Assembly: GCF_040932485.1 (NCBI RefSeq)
Contig: NZ_JBFRBH010000001.1
Location: forward strand, 1,984,001 to 2,048,000
Source of the DNA: Gymnodinialimonas sp. 202GB13-11
Lineage (GTDB): Bacteria > Pseudomonadota > Alphaproteobacteria > Rhodobacterales > Rhodobacteraceae
Direction of reading: 5' to 3'
Length of the DNA: 64,000 bases
How positions within the stretch are numbered: position 1 is the first letter of the stretch; each line of letters begins with the position of its first letter. This document shows, piece by piece, positions 9,617 to 17,957 of the stretch. A program made the translations under genes and the position numbers. The notes beneath the pieces are model-generated. The model was not told where the DNA came from. It worked only from the letters and a program-made list of their open reading frames with translations, and searched no databases.

Positions 9617-9630
9617 GGGTTAGGGTCCTT

Positions 9631-10068
9631 TTAGGAGGTGCCGGGGGCCGGAAAGGCGAACCGCGCCGCCACGCGCCGCGCCCAAGGGGCCGTCAACGCA
9701 TTCTCAGTGACACCGCGCCCGGAATAAGCGTGGATAAAACAGGGCGTGGGCGCGACAAGGCTTTGCAGCCCAACATGTTTCGCCACCGCATCGGAGCGCA
9801 TGCGAAAGATCAAAACATCGCCTGGCGCAGCATCGTCGATGGCCTTTTGGGGCAAATGCGCGCGCGCGGCCTCAAGCAGGCGCTCCTCACCTGACACTTC
9901 CGACCAATCATTGGTGTAGGCAGGCACCGGGGCGGGCAAATCGCCGTGCACCTCACGCCAGATCCCCAGCAAAAGGCCCAGGCAATCGCAGCCTGCGCCC
10001 TTGCATGACGCCTGGTGGATATAGGGAGTGCCCAACCAAGCCCGCGCAGTTGAGACAACAAAGCTCAC
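9631..10068 (-). CDS. GTA g14: NlpC/P60 peptidoglycan peptidase
   Basis: A 145-residue tail peptidase, expected to cleave cell-wall peptides during DNA delivery. The NlpC/P60 catalytic Cys is Cys29 in GAGCDCLGL; the His is His98 in AKHVGL, with a further polar partner at His113 (FIHAYSG). The start overlaps the g13 stop by 4 bp (ATGA). The size and order match RcGTA g14. Confidence 0.93.
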   Translation of the reverse strand: MSFVVSTARAWLGTPYIHQASCKGAGCDCLGLLLGIWREVHGDLPAPVPAYTNDWSEVSGEERLLEAARAHLPQKAIDDAAPGDVLIFRMRSDAVAKHVGLQSLVAPTPCFIHAYSGRGVTENALTAPWARRVAARFAFPAPGTS

Positions 10069-10943
10069 CGCCGTGATCCGCCGTCACGGGCGGACATGCG
10101 GGTCGGATGGGCCATTTGCCAATCCTCATCCGGGATATCAGGAAAACCACGAAAATTCAGCAGGTTGTTGAATTTAAGGCGGCATGTCTCCATCCGCTTG
10201 TCGCATCCTGCCGTCAGGCGCACTGAGTCCCCGGCCACCACATCAGCGCGGATCGTGTCCCACAGCTCGACCGTGCGCACATCATCTGAAATCCGGTCCA
10301 ACTTCACCGCGCCACTCAGGCCCGCAGCCTCGCCCGTCAACACGCGCATTTGCCCACGCTCAAACCAGCGCGGCTCAAACTCAGTCTGGCCGTCAAAGGT
10401 GAAAACCCGGCCATCGGTCGACGTCACAGTGAATTCGCCCACATAGCCCGTCTGGTTGAGGTCAAACCCACAATCACCATCGCCCAGAACCGCCGGACAT
10501 GACCGTTGAAACACACGCCCGGTGGGCACGTTCAATTTTTCGGCCAAACCACGCAATTCGGCGGAAAACGCCCCGTTCGCGCGTGTTATCTCACCCAGCG
10601 AGCCACGGAATTGCAGCACCCGGTTCTGCGGCGCGCCCCACTGAACAAGCCAGGCTTCAACCTCCGCGCCGTCAAACCGACCGGCGAAGATGTCGTCCTC
10701 GGAGATCGTGGCATCAGTCAACGCGCCAACGGCCTCCGTATTGTCGACCGAAAGCCCGGTGGTCTGACTCAATGCAGCCGCGCTCAGTCCGGTGCCCGCA
10801 CGAAAGGTGGTGCCATCAAAATCCAGGTCGCAATCATGGTCGGTGAAGCCGTAGCTTTCGCCATCACTGCGGGTTACGCGCCAGCAGCGCGACACGCCCG
10901 TGGTGCCAGATTTCAGATGTTCATCAAGCGCTTGAACACTCAT
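10065..10943 (-). CDS. GTA g13: baseplate hub protein (DUF2163)
   Basis: A 292-residue DUF2163 protein, the tail hub between distal tail protein and megatron. Four cysteines, Cys149 and Cys158 (SCPAVLGDGDC) and Cys247 and Cys254 (CDKRMETC), are placed like the iron-sulfur ligands of phage lambda tail-tip protein L. Cluster binding is an inference. The gene overlaps g12 and g14 by 4 bp on each side, a sign of strict translational coupling. Confidence 0.92.
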   Translation of the reverse strand: MSVQALDEHLKSGTTGVSRCWRVTRSDGESYGFTDHDCDLDFDGTTFRAGTGLSAAALSQTTGLSVDNTEAVGALTDATISEDDIFAGRFDGAEVEAWLVQWGAPQNRVLQFRGSLGEITRANGAFSAELRGLAEKLNVPTGRVFQRSCPAVLGDGDCGFDLNQTGYVGEFTVTSTDGRVFTFDGQTEFEPRWFERGQMRVLTGEAAGLSGAVKLDRISDDVRTVELWDTIRADVVAGDSVRLTAGCDKRMETCRLKFNNLLNFRGFPDIPDEDWQMAHPTRMSARDGGSRR

Positions 10944-11572
10944 ATCCGGATCTCCACGATCGGAACATTGGGCACTTCCCCGGCTTGAAACGACGCAACC
11001 GAGGTCTGGATGCTGTCGGTGTCAAAGCGCACCGGGACGTCAAATTCGAACCCTGCCGTGACCTCCACACCATTCGGCGGAGCATCGACAAAGGTGATCT
11101 CGCCCGTGGTGTAGTTCACGTCGAAATGCACGCCTGCGACCTGCTCATCCACCGACACCCCGGCCAGAACTGTCCCCTCCACCGGCTTGGAGATCGGCCG
11201 TGCGTAAGAGTTGATGCCAGACTGATAGGTTTTGGTGAGTTGAAAGGTCCTCGTCTCTCCGTCGCCCGCCGCAATCACCTGATCGCGGAAACCGGGTGTG
11301 CCTGAGGGTTTGGTCGTTTTGAAATCAGACCAGTCCTTCCAACGGAATCCGTACAGCTGGCCACGTCGTGCCTCGAAGAAGTCGATCAATACCGAAATAT
11401 CGTCGAGCGAGCGCATCGCCACACCCGCGTCATAACGCCTGCGCGAATGCGCCCAGGGCGTGTTGCGTTCCTCGAACCCGTTGGTCAGCGCCACCACATC
11501 CGTGCGCCGTTCCGGCCCACCAACCGAGCCAAAGCTCAGGTTGGCGGGGAAGCGAACCTCATGAAATCCCAT
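10940..11572 (-). CDS. GTA g12: distal tail protein (DUF2460)
   Basis: A 210-residue DUF2460 protein, with the family opening MGFHEVRFPANLSFGS and the conserved segment LIDFFEARRGQLYGFRWKDW. It forms the ring at the end of the tail tube that docks the hub. It begins 12 bp after g11 and overlaps g13. Confidence 0.93.
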   Translation of the reverse strand: MGFHEVRFPANLSFGSVGGPERRTDVVALTNGFEERNTPWAHSRRRYDAGVAMRSLDDISVLIDFFEARRGQLYGFRWKDWSDFKTTKPSGTPGFRDQVIAAGDGETRTFQLTKTYQSGINSYARPISKPVEGTVLAGVSVDEQVAGVHFDVNYTTGEITFVDAPPNGVEVTAGFEFDVPVRFDTDSIQTSVASFQAGEVPNVPIVEIRI

Positions 11573-11584
11573 GATCTTTCTCCC

Positions 11585-12250
11585 TTACCGGTTCCGCTGA
11601 CCACGCGCCAAAGCGCGCTGCATCTCGGCAGCCACCTGGCTGGATGAGCGACGGAAGCCCTGCACGTCGGGCGTTGTGATGTTCATCGTAACGCTGACAT
11701 TCCCGCCGCCCCCGGCAGACGCGACGCCGAGCTTGCCATCCGGCCCACGGCGTAGGGGCATGATCGCCTCAGGCCCTGCCTCGCCCATCAGGCCCGTGCC
11801 ACCGCGCATGGGGAAGGTTGTGGGGCCGTTCACAATGCCACCCCGCGCAAAAGGCATCACACGCCCCTGGCTGATCGCGCCGCCCTTCTCAAACGGCATG
11901 ATGCCGGACAGCAGCCCGTTCATCCCATTGGAAATCGCCGACCCCAAGGCGTTTTGCACAGGCCGCATCGCCGTGTTGTAGGCTGCATCCACCATGCTCG
12001 TCGCAACGCTGCGCAAGGCATCGGACAGGCGCATCCCATCAAAAACCACTCCATCGAAGGCCCGCCGCAAACCACCGCCAATCGCGCGGCTCATCGAGTT
12101 CACCTCGCGGCCCGTGTAAAGCATCGCCCCCTGCATCTCGCGCAGCTCTCCCTGGAACGCCGCCGCCATGGTGGTTGCGCCGCTCAGGCTCTGCTCCAGC
12201 TCCGCAATTTCGGCATCGAACCGACCGAGCGTGTCATCCATCTCTGTCAT
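11585..12250 (-). CDS. GTA g11: tail tape measure protein
   Basis: About 221 residues, short as expected for the short GTA tail. An N-terminal coiled-coil region is followed by small hydrophobic and glycine-rich segments (GLMGEAGPEAIMPLRRGPDG) typical of phage tail tape-measure C-termini. I start at 12250 (MTEMDD) because GAGGA lies five bases upstream; this overlaps g10.1 by 17 bp. Starts at 12262 or 12241 are possible. Confidence 0.88.
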   Translation of the reverse strand: MTEMDDTLGRFDAEIAELEQSLSGATTMAAAFQGELREMQGAMLYTGREVNSMSRAIGGGLRRAFDGVVFDGMRLSDALRSVATSMVDAAYNTAMRPVQNALGSAISNGMNGLLSGIMPFEKGGAISQGRVMPFARGGIVNGPTTFPMRGGTGLMGEAGPEAIMPLRRGPDGKLGVASAGGGGNVSVTMNITTPDVQGFRRSSSQVAAEMQRALARGQRNR

Positions 12251-12455
12251 CTGGGTCCTCATCTTTCGTGTCAGGGAAGCGCGCCAGAAGCGCCTCGAAC
12301 GCATCACGTCTGAGTGGCGCGGCCCCGCTTTCGGGGCCGAGCAGGATCAGGAATTCGGTTGGGGTCAGCGCCCAGAATTCAGCAGGGCTTAGGCCAAGCC
12401 CTTGAAAAGCCGCGCGCATCAACGCGGGCCAGTCAAAGCCGTTGGCCTCGCTCAT
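12234..12455 (-). CDS. GTA g10.1: small tail assembly chaperone
   Basis: A 73-residue protein of the phage tail assembly chaperone (TAC) type, with the family-like FDWPALMRAAFQGLGLSPAEFW segment split here as FDWPALMRAAF and GLGLSPAEFWALTP. It sits between g10 and the tape measure gene, where chaperones are found, and overlaps g10 by 4 bp (ATGA at 12452-12455). Confidence 0.88.
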   Translation of the reverse strand: MSEANGFDWPALMRAAFQGLGLSPAEFWALTPTEFLILLGPESGAAPLRRDAFEALLARFPDTKDEDPDDRDG

Positions 12456-12769
12456 TCCGGCGCGGGCTGGAAGGCCAGCACCAGAAGCCGCGCCGCGATG
12501 GCCGCCGCTTCGATCAAACCGCCCTCAATCTCAGCATGGAGCAGGTCGATCATGTCGCCACGCCACCCGCCGCCTCGCAGACCGGCACAGATCAGCGCCA
12601 GCACATCGGACGATTTCAAGCCATCGCCTTCAAATCGAGACACCATTTCAGTTAGTGACCCCGCCCCCATGCGATCTTCCAACTCGGCCAACGCGCCCAG
12701 CGTCAGCTTCGCCTCATGCCGCTCGCCGTTCAGGACAAGCGCCACCTCCCCGGTCCAAGGGTTGGCCAT
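12452..12769 (-). CDS. GTA g10: gene transfer agent family protein
   Basis: A 105-residue protein of the GTA gp10 family, opening MANPWTGEVALVLNGE and continuing with KLTLGALAELE. The family resembles tail tube assembly chaperones. It starts 3 bp after g9 ends and overlaps g10.1, consistent with production alongside the tail tube protein. Confidence 0.9.
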   Translation of the reverse strand: MANPWTGEVALVLNGERHEAKLTLGALAELEDRMGAGSLTEMVSRFEGDGLKSSDVLALICAGLRGGGWRGDMIDLLHAEIEGGLIEAAAIAARLLVLAFQPAPE

Positions 12770-12772
12770 GGC

Positions 12773-13186
12773 TCAAACCGCCGTAAAGGTCAGGGCGCCA
12801 GCAGAGGCCATCGAAATCTCATAGGTCGCCTCACCATCATGGGTGCCCGCATATTCGATCGAGGTGATCTGAAACGCGCCTTCCACGACGCCAAAATCGG
12901 GGATCACAACCTGGAAATCGGGCATCTCGCCCTCAAAGAAGATATCTCGCGCACGCTCATCGGTGGACGTGTCGCGAAAAATGCCGGACCCACTGATCGC
13001 CGCCGATTTCACACCACCGCCGCGCAGCAATTCGCGCCAGCCGCCGGTCGATTCCAGGCTGGTGACGTCCACGCTTTCTGAGTTGAACGACAGGCGGCTG
13101 GCCCGCAGGCCCGCCATCGTCTCGAACACGCCATTGCCGTCCATGTCGACCTTGACCAAAAGGTCCTTACCACTTTGTGCCGTCAT
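12773..13186 (-). CDS. GTA g9: major tail (tube) protein
   Basis: A 137-residue tail tube protein, opening MTAQSGKDLLVKVD with the motif SFNSESVDVTSLES common to phage major tail proteins. Rings of it build the tail channel. The length matches RcGTA g9, and the gene lies between the tail terminator and the chaperones. Confidence 0.93.
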   Translation of the reverse strand: MTAQSGKDLLVKVDMDGNGVFETMAGLRASRLSFNSESVDVTSLESTGGWRELLRGGGVKSAAISGSGIFRDTSTDERARDIFFEGEMPDFQVVIPDFGVVEGAFQITSIEYAGTHDGEATYEISMASAGALTFTAV

Positions 13187-13225
13187 TGGGCTTCTCCAGT
13201 ATTGTCAATAAGTTGCGATGGGCGC

Positions 13226-13636
13226 TCAGGCGTCCGTCGTATCGATCCGGGCGCGAAACCAAACCTCGATTTCGCGTGTATTCTCGATCCGCCGGGCACG
13301 CGCCCGAAGGAAGTTAAGAGCAATCAGCGAACCGCGCGTCAGGGTCAGGTTCGCGTCCACCAGCGCATCCGAAATCGCCGCTGCGATCTGTTTGGCGACG
13401 TGATAGCCAGCGGCATCCGTGACCACAGTGACCGGAAAATCGTGCACCGCGCCCGAGCCGGTTTTGTCCGACGCATCGCGCGCACGTTCCGCGCCAAGGC
13501 GGACGTAGATGGACGGCACCGCACCTGCGGGCAATGCATCGTAAATTGCCCCGTCGGTCAGGCCCGAGACATTCACATCTGCCGTCAGCGCACCGAAAAC
13601 GGCGGATTGCAAAGCGGCTGTAGCAGCGTAGCTCAT
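13226..13636 (-). CDS. GTA g8: tail terminator (DUF3168)
   Basis: A 136-residue DUF3168 protein that caps the tail tube and joins it to the head. Visible family features are the N-terminal alternating Ala-rich helix and PSIYVRLGAE. The start overlaps the g7 stop by 4 bp. Confidence 0.92.
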   Translation of the reverse strand: MSYAATAALQSAVFGALTADVNVSGLTDGAIYDALPAGAVPSIYVRLGAERARDASDKTGSGAVHDFPVTVVTDAAGYHVAKQIAAAISDALVDANLTLTRGSLIALNFLRARARRIENTREIEVWFRARIDTTDA

Positions 13637-13959
13637 GCGCCCACCTCCTCTTTGACGAAGCAGATCAGATAACGGCCCTCGGCCTCGGCTTCCGTCACGG
13701 CTTCAATGCGGTAGATCCGGTCGCCATCCCGAAACCGCATCGCTGCGGTTGGACGGCTCGGCGCGCCTTGCGGCGCAGCACGGACGGTGACTTTCAGCTT
13801 CAGTTCCGAGGCTTCGACCTCACGGCCCGCACCCCGGGGCAGAACCTCGCCCCAGATGATGCCAAGCGGTGCCCAGGTTTCCGCAAACCCGCCCGCCCCA
13901 TCACTGACCCGGCTCGGAGCCTCAAGGATGAGCTTTCGGTTGAACTGCGGCGGTCTCAT
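13633..13959 (-). CDS. GTA g7: head-tail connector / stopper
   Basis: A 108-residue phage head-tail joining protein (SPP1 gp16-like fold). The opening MRPPQFNRKLILEAP and W-x-x-LGIIWGEVLP fit the family. The start at 13959 overlaps the g6 stop as ATGA; a longer upstream frame is only g6 read in another phase. Confidence 0.9.
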   Translation of the reverse strand: MRPPQFNRKLILEAPSRVSDGAGGFAETWAPLGIIWGEVLPRGAGREVEASELKLKVTVRAAPQGAPSRPTAAMRFRDGDRIYRIEAVTEAEAEGRYLICFVKEEVGA

Positions 13960-14540
13960 ACCACACCTCGCAGCCGCAGCTGGCGGTAAGGCTCGATCAG
14001 GCCCATCACATGGGGCGACATGCGCCGCGGCTCTCCGTCGCGTAGGTTGTAGAATTCCGCCGCCAGCGCCAGAAGCCCGTGCTTCAAATCCGCCGGAATA
14101 CCTTCCCAATCCGCGCTGAACCCGGCGGTGAACGTCACCTCAATGGAGCCGCCCGCCTCAGGCGCAGGCAAACGCGCGCCGGTCGCCACAAGACGTGGGC
14201 GGTGAGCGTCGGGTTGCACGGTGTAAGAACCTGTGTCCGCGACAATCGTGTCACCGACGCGCGAAATCAGCGTAATGGCTTCAATGTCGACAATTGGTGC
14301 CAGCGGCATGGGATGGGACTCGATGTCCGTCCAAAGCATCAGGGTCATTACAAACTGGCGCTGAAACAGAGCTTTGTTGATCCGCGCCTCGATCGCCGCC
14401 ATGGCCGAGCGCAAACAGGTTTCCAACTGCGCGTCCTGGCTGCCGTCATCGGCAAACCCGGAGGACAGGCGCAGGTGGTCCGACAATGCACCAATCGGCA
14501 ATACCGCCGCCGGGACGGAGGTCAGTTCGACCATCATCAT
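13956..14540 (-). CDS. GTA g6: head-tail adaptor
   Basis: A 194-residue connector protein of the phage gp6/phiE125 gp8 type, docking under the portal. It opens with three consecutive Met codons; the first is used because GGAG lies eight bases upstream. Longer in-frame starts run back across the non-coding stretch towards g5. A 157-bp untranslated gap separates it from the capsid gene, the largest gap within the cluster. Confidence 0.9.
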   Translation of the reverse strand: MMMVELTSVPAAVLPIGALSDHLRLSSGFADDGSQDAQLETCLRSAMAAIEARINKALFQRQFVMTLMLWTDIESHPMPLAPIVDIEAITLISRVGDTIVADTGSYTVQPDAHRPRLVATGARLPAPEAGGSIEVTFTAGFSADWEGIPADLKHGLLALAAEFYNLRDGEPRRMSPHVMGLIEPYRQLRLRGVV

Positions 14541-14697
14541 GTTGAATTCTCCGGGAAAAATCTGGTTGGGATGTTGGGGCGTGGCGCCGACCTCCGCGCT
14601 GCTCATGCGGAGAGACGCGCAGCTGGACCCGCGAAGGCCCGCATTCCACGCCCCTTCCAGCCCGGGCTCTGCCGGACTGGATCGGGTCAAGCGTCGC

Positions 14698-15879
14698 TTA
14701 GGCGGTGCCGAACTTCATCAGCTTGATCGCGGCAAAGTCCGTCACGTCGCCGCCCACGCGCTTGGTGGCATAGAACAGGACGTGCGGCTTGGCCGAGAAC
14801 GGATCACGAAGAACACGCAGATCGGGGCGTTCGGCAATAGTGTAGCCAGCGCCGAAGTCGCCGAATGCAATCGCCATGGCGTCCGTTGCGATGTCGGGCA
14901 TGTCTTCCGCGATCAGAACCGGGTAGCCCATCAGGCGTGCAGGCTCACCCGCTGCCAGACCATCCGACCAGAGGAAGCGGCCGTCAGCGTCCTTCATCTT
15001 GCGCACGGCACCAGCCGTTTTGGAGTTCATCACGAACGTCGCATTGGCGCGGTACTGGGCACCGAGCGAGTAGACGAGGTCCACAATCGCATCGGCCGGA
15101 TTGGTGCCGTCGAAATCACCGTCTGTGCCGGTCGCCACGTAACCCACATTGCCCCAGGTCCACGACGCGTTGTCGACGGTCGGATGGTTCAGCAGACCCG
15201 TCGGCTTGCCAGAGCCGTCGCCATTGATGAAGCTATCAGCTTCAGCACGGGCGAACTTGTCGGCGATACGACCGGCCAGCCAGCCTTCGATGTCAAATGC
15301 GCTGTCATCCAGCAGACGCTGCGACGCTTTGGGCAGGGCCGAAAGCTCGTGCAGGGCAATCGAAATGCGCTCGATCTGCGGCGTGTCGGTCTCGGCGGTG
15401 GACGTAACTTCATCGGCCCAACCGGCACCGGTGTCGGTGGAGTCGATCAGCACATCGAACGATGTTGCCTCGACCTGCACAACACTGGCCACGGACCGCA
15501 GCGAGGAGGAGGAACGCAGAACGGACTGGATCATCTCAGATGTCTGAGGATCGACCAGATAGCCACCTTCGGCATTGACGGCGGTGTTCATCGCCTTGCC
15601 TTCTAGCTCAAGGCCGCGCAGACCTTCATCATCGCCGCACTGAAGATAAGTCTTGAGGGCCAGCTTGTGAGGCGCCTGGCTGTCGATCTCGGTCGACAGG
15701 GCCGGACGGGCGAAGGTATTCGTCTTGGTATTCAGCATGGTGATACGCTCTTCCTGCTTTTGAAGCTTTGCATTCATGTCGTCTTGGAATTGGTTGAATT
15801 CGCTCAAGAACCCGCCGATCGCGGTCTTGACTTCAGCCATGGGGGTGCTGTCCGCGCCCCCGTCATGGGTCTCGGTCAT
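14698..15879 (-). CDS. GTA g5: HK97-fold major capsid protein
   Basis: A 393-residue capsid precursor. The first 100 or so residues are charged and coiled-coil-like (scaffold or propeptide removed by g4), then the HK97 core follows (NAEGGYLVDPQTSEMI, DGSGKPTGLL, VFYATKRVGG-like end). Hundreds of copies build the small head that packages a few kb of host DNA in known GTAs. It lies 45 bp after the protease gene. Confidence 0.96.
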   Translation of the reverse strand: MTETHDGGADSTPMAEVKTAIGGFLSEFNQFQDDMNAKLQKQEERITMLNTKTNTFARPALSTEIDSQAPHKLALKTYLQCGDDEGLRGLELEGKAMNTAVNAEGGYLVDPQTSEMIQSVLRSSSSLRSVASVVQVEATSFDVLIDSTDTGAGWADEVTSTAETDTPQIERISIALHELSALPKASQRLLDDSAFDIEGWLAGRIADKFARAEADSFINGDGSGKPTGLLNHPTVDNASWTWGNVGYVATGTDGDFDGTNPADAIVDLVYSLGAQYRANATFVMNSKTAGAVRKMKDADGRFLWSDGLAAGEPARLMGYPVLIAEDMPDIATDAMAIAFGDFGAGYTIAERPDLRVLRDPFSAKPHVLFYATKRVGGDVTDFAAIKLMKFGTA

Positions 15880-15924
15880 GAGATTTCCCTTCTGGTGGAA
15901 ACGGGGGCCCGAAGGCCCCCTCGA

Positions 15925-16476
15925 TCAGCGGGCCTTGCGCGCCGCCAGAGTGCGGCGGGCGTCCTCGAACACCTGCGCCAGGTCTTGGAGCGCGTCGGAT
16001 TTACCCTCATGGGATCCAACCCGCGCCTCGGGTAGCATTGGAAAGGTTACAAGCGAGACCTCCCAAAGCTCCACCTCGTTCAGGAGCCTGCGGCCCCTGT
16101 CATCTTTGCTCGCCTTTACAGTGCGATAGCCGATGGACAGCCCATCGATGGCGCCCGCCTTGGTCAGCGCCGCCGCCTCTCGGGCACGGGCAACATCTTC
16201 CAGCAGACGGCCTTTGACATAGAGGCCCTTGTCGTCTTCGCGGACCTCATCCCAGATGCCAATCGGCTCACGCGGATCGTGCTGCCACAGCATCTTGACC
16301 TGACGACCAGCTGCCAACGACGCCTTGTAAGCCCCCGGCTGCACCACGTCGCCGCCCTGATCGACGGAGCCAAACAGCGAGGCATAACCCTCGATCACAT
16401 GGTCTTCGCCCAAGGTCAGTTCGTCATTAAAGCGGTGGAATTTCACTTCCAACCCGCTTTCGGAAAATCCCTGCAT
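15925..16476 (-). CDS. GTA g4: prohead maturation protease
   Basis: A 183-residue HK97-family prohead protease (peptidase U35). It has the characteristic VIEGYASLFGSVDQGGDVV segment, the WQHDPREPIG box holding the catalytic His, and GLSIGYRT with the nucleophile Ser. It matures the g5 capsid protein. It lies 9 bp after g3.5. Confidence 0.94.
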   Translation of the reverse strand: MQGFSESGLEVKFHRFNDELTLGEDHVIEGYASLFGSVDQGGDVVQPGAYKASLAAGRQVKMLWQHDPREPIGIWDEVREDDKGLYVKGRLLEDVARAREAAALTKAGAIDGLSIGYRTVKASKDDRGRRLLNEVELWEVSLVTFPMLPEARVGSHEGKSDALQDLAQVFEDARRTLAARKAR

Positions 16477-16485
16477 ATCAGGCTC

Positions 16486-16734
16486 CTATCCGCCGATGTT
16501 GAGGTTTAGTAGGTGGTTCACACCCTGCGCGAGGATCACCGAGACGACGCCAAATACCGCCAGCCACAGGCGCTTTTCCAAGCGCATCAGCGCCGTCTCG
16601 ATCCCCTGCAGGCGAAAGGTCAGCGCCGCCCACCGCTCTTCCATCACGCGCTCATTGGCTTCGATCCGGGCATTGGCCGCATCAAAAGGCGCGTAAAGGT
16701 AGCGGGAGCCGCCGATTTCCTTCCCCTCGCTCAT
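16486..16734 (-). CDS. GTA g3.5: small head-formation protein
   Basis: An 82-residue protein between portal and protease, the position of RcGTA g3.5. The opening has GGSRYLYAPFDAANARIEANE, followed by a charged helix and one C-terminal hydrophobic helix (about 57-78). The start overlaps the portal stop by 4 bp. The exact role is not established. Confidence 0.88.
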   Translation of the reverse strand: MSEGKEIGGSRYLYAPFDAANARIEANERVMEERWAALTFRLQGIETALMRLEKRLWLAVFGVVSVILAQGVNHLLNLNIGG

Positions 16735-17891
16735 TCCGGTTGCTCGGGCAGGCCCAACATCCGGCGCTTTTCGCCATCCGTCAGAAAGCTGGCCTCAGAC
16801 ACGCGCCGCCATGCAGCCTCGCGTTCAGCGGCAAGGGCAGGCACTCCATCAAGGTCCGGCGCGATTTCAATCACGTCCCCCGCAAGGCCCGAGATCCAGT
16901 GCGACAGCGACGCCCAGACACGGCTCGCCAGCGGCAGCACAGTCAGACGATAGAAAGCCCGGTTCGCCTCGGCATAGTTTGCATAGGTCGCATCCCCTGG
17001 AATGCCCAACAGCATGGGCGGCACGCCGAAGGCCAGCGCGATATCCCGCGCCGCCGCCTCTTTCGTCTTCTGGAACTCCATGTCCGAGGGCGAGAAGCCC
17101 ATCGGCTTCCAATCGAGGCCCCCTTCCAGCAACATCGGCCGGCCCGCATTCCGCGCGCCCTGATGGTGGCTTTCCAGCTCCATCTGCAACCGATCGAACT
17201 GGTCTTGGCTCATCGTGCCAGCCCCGTCCAAACCACTGTACACAATCGCACCAGAAGGCCGCGCGGCGTTATCCAGCAAGCCCTTCGACCAGCGCGCCGC
17301 CGAATTGTGCACATCAATCGCCGTCGCTGCCGCCTGAATGGGCGCAAGGCCGTGATGATCATCCTGCGGGTGGAAATTGCGGATATGGCAGATCAACTCT
17401 GCCGGAAAGCGGTGCTTCCGGCTGCCCACGGTATAGTCATACGCCGAGGGCCAGCCATCGGCGCCAGGCACCAGGCTCATCCGGTCCGACCGCAGCACAT
17501 GCAACTCCGCCGGATACCCTTCCTCCGGCTGCACGGCCTCCACATAGGCGTTCCCAGACAGCATCAACTGCGCAAAGGCCGCCTCCAGCAAATCCGCCCG
17601 CGTCTGCCCCGCATTGGGCCGCGACAGAAGCATAAGCGCGGGATGGGTGTCATAGCGGCGCTCGGCATCCTTGCAGATGACCGGCAACGCGGCCGCCGCC
17701 TCCGCGATCACTTTCACCGCGCGGTAGCCCACCGGATTGCCCAGAAAGCCATTCTTCGTGAGTGAGCCGACATCGCGCGGGCTCCACACCACCCGGCCCG
17801 AGGCAGCACCCCATACCGCCACCTTCGCACTGGCCGAGGCTTTGGCCTCGGGCGCGTCCACCGGTGATTTCTTCAAGAAATCCAGAACCAT
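16731..17891 (-). CDS. GTA g3: portal protein
   Basis: A 386-residue HK97-type portal that forms the DNA entry and exit ring. Typical segments are NGFLGNPVGYRAV, GNAYVEAV, ELICHIRNFHPQDD and FGVPPMLLGIPGDATYAN. I start at 17891 (MVLDFLKK) with GAGGAGAGG just upstream rather than 21 codons earlier. It lies 66 bp after the terminase gene. Confidence 0.95.
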   Translation of the reverse strand: MVLDFLKKSPVDAPEAKASASAKVAVWGAASGRVVWSPRDVGSLTKNGFLGNPVGYRAVKVIAEAAAALPVICKDAERRYDTHPALMLLSRPNAGQTRADLLEAAFAQLMLSGNAYVEAVQPEEGYPAELHVLRSDRMSLVPGADGWPSAYDYTVGSRKHRFPAELICHIRNFHPQDDHHGLAPIQAAATAIDVHNSAARWSKGLLDNAARPSGAIVYSGLDGAGTMSQDQFDRLQMELESHHQGARNAGRPMLLEGGLDWKPMGFSPSDMEFQKTKEAAARDIALAFGVPPMLLGIPGDATYANYAEANRAFYRLTVLPLASRVWASLSHWISGLAGDVIEIAPDLDGVPALAAEREAAWRRVSEASFLTDGEKRRMLGLPEQPE

Positions 17892-17957
17892 ATGGCCTCT
17901 CCTCAGGTCATGACTAGAGATCCGGCAGGCCGGACCACGGGGCGAATTGCCCATGTT

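Noticed and set aside
14374-15606. 410-residue frame antisense to the GTA capsid gene
   Set aside because: Shadow of the capsid gene; low-complexity His/Arg-rich protein with no domain.
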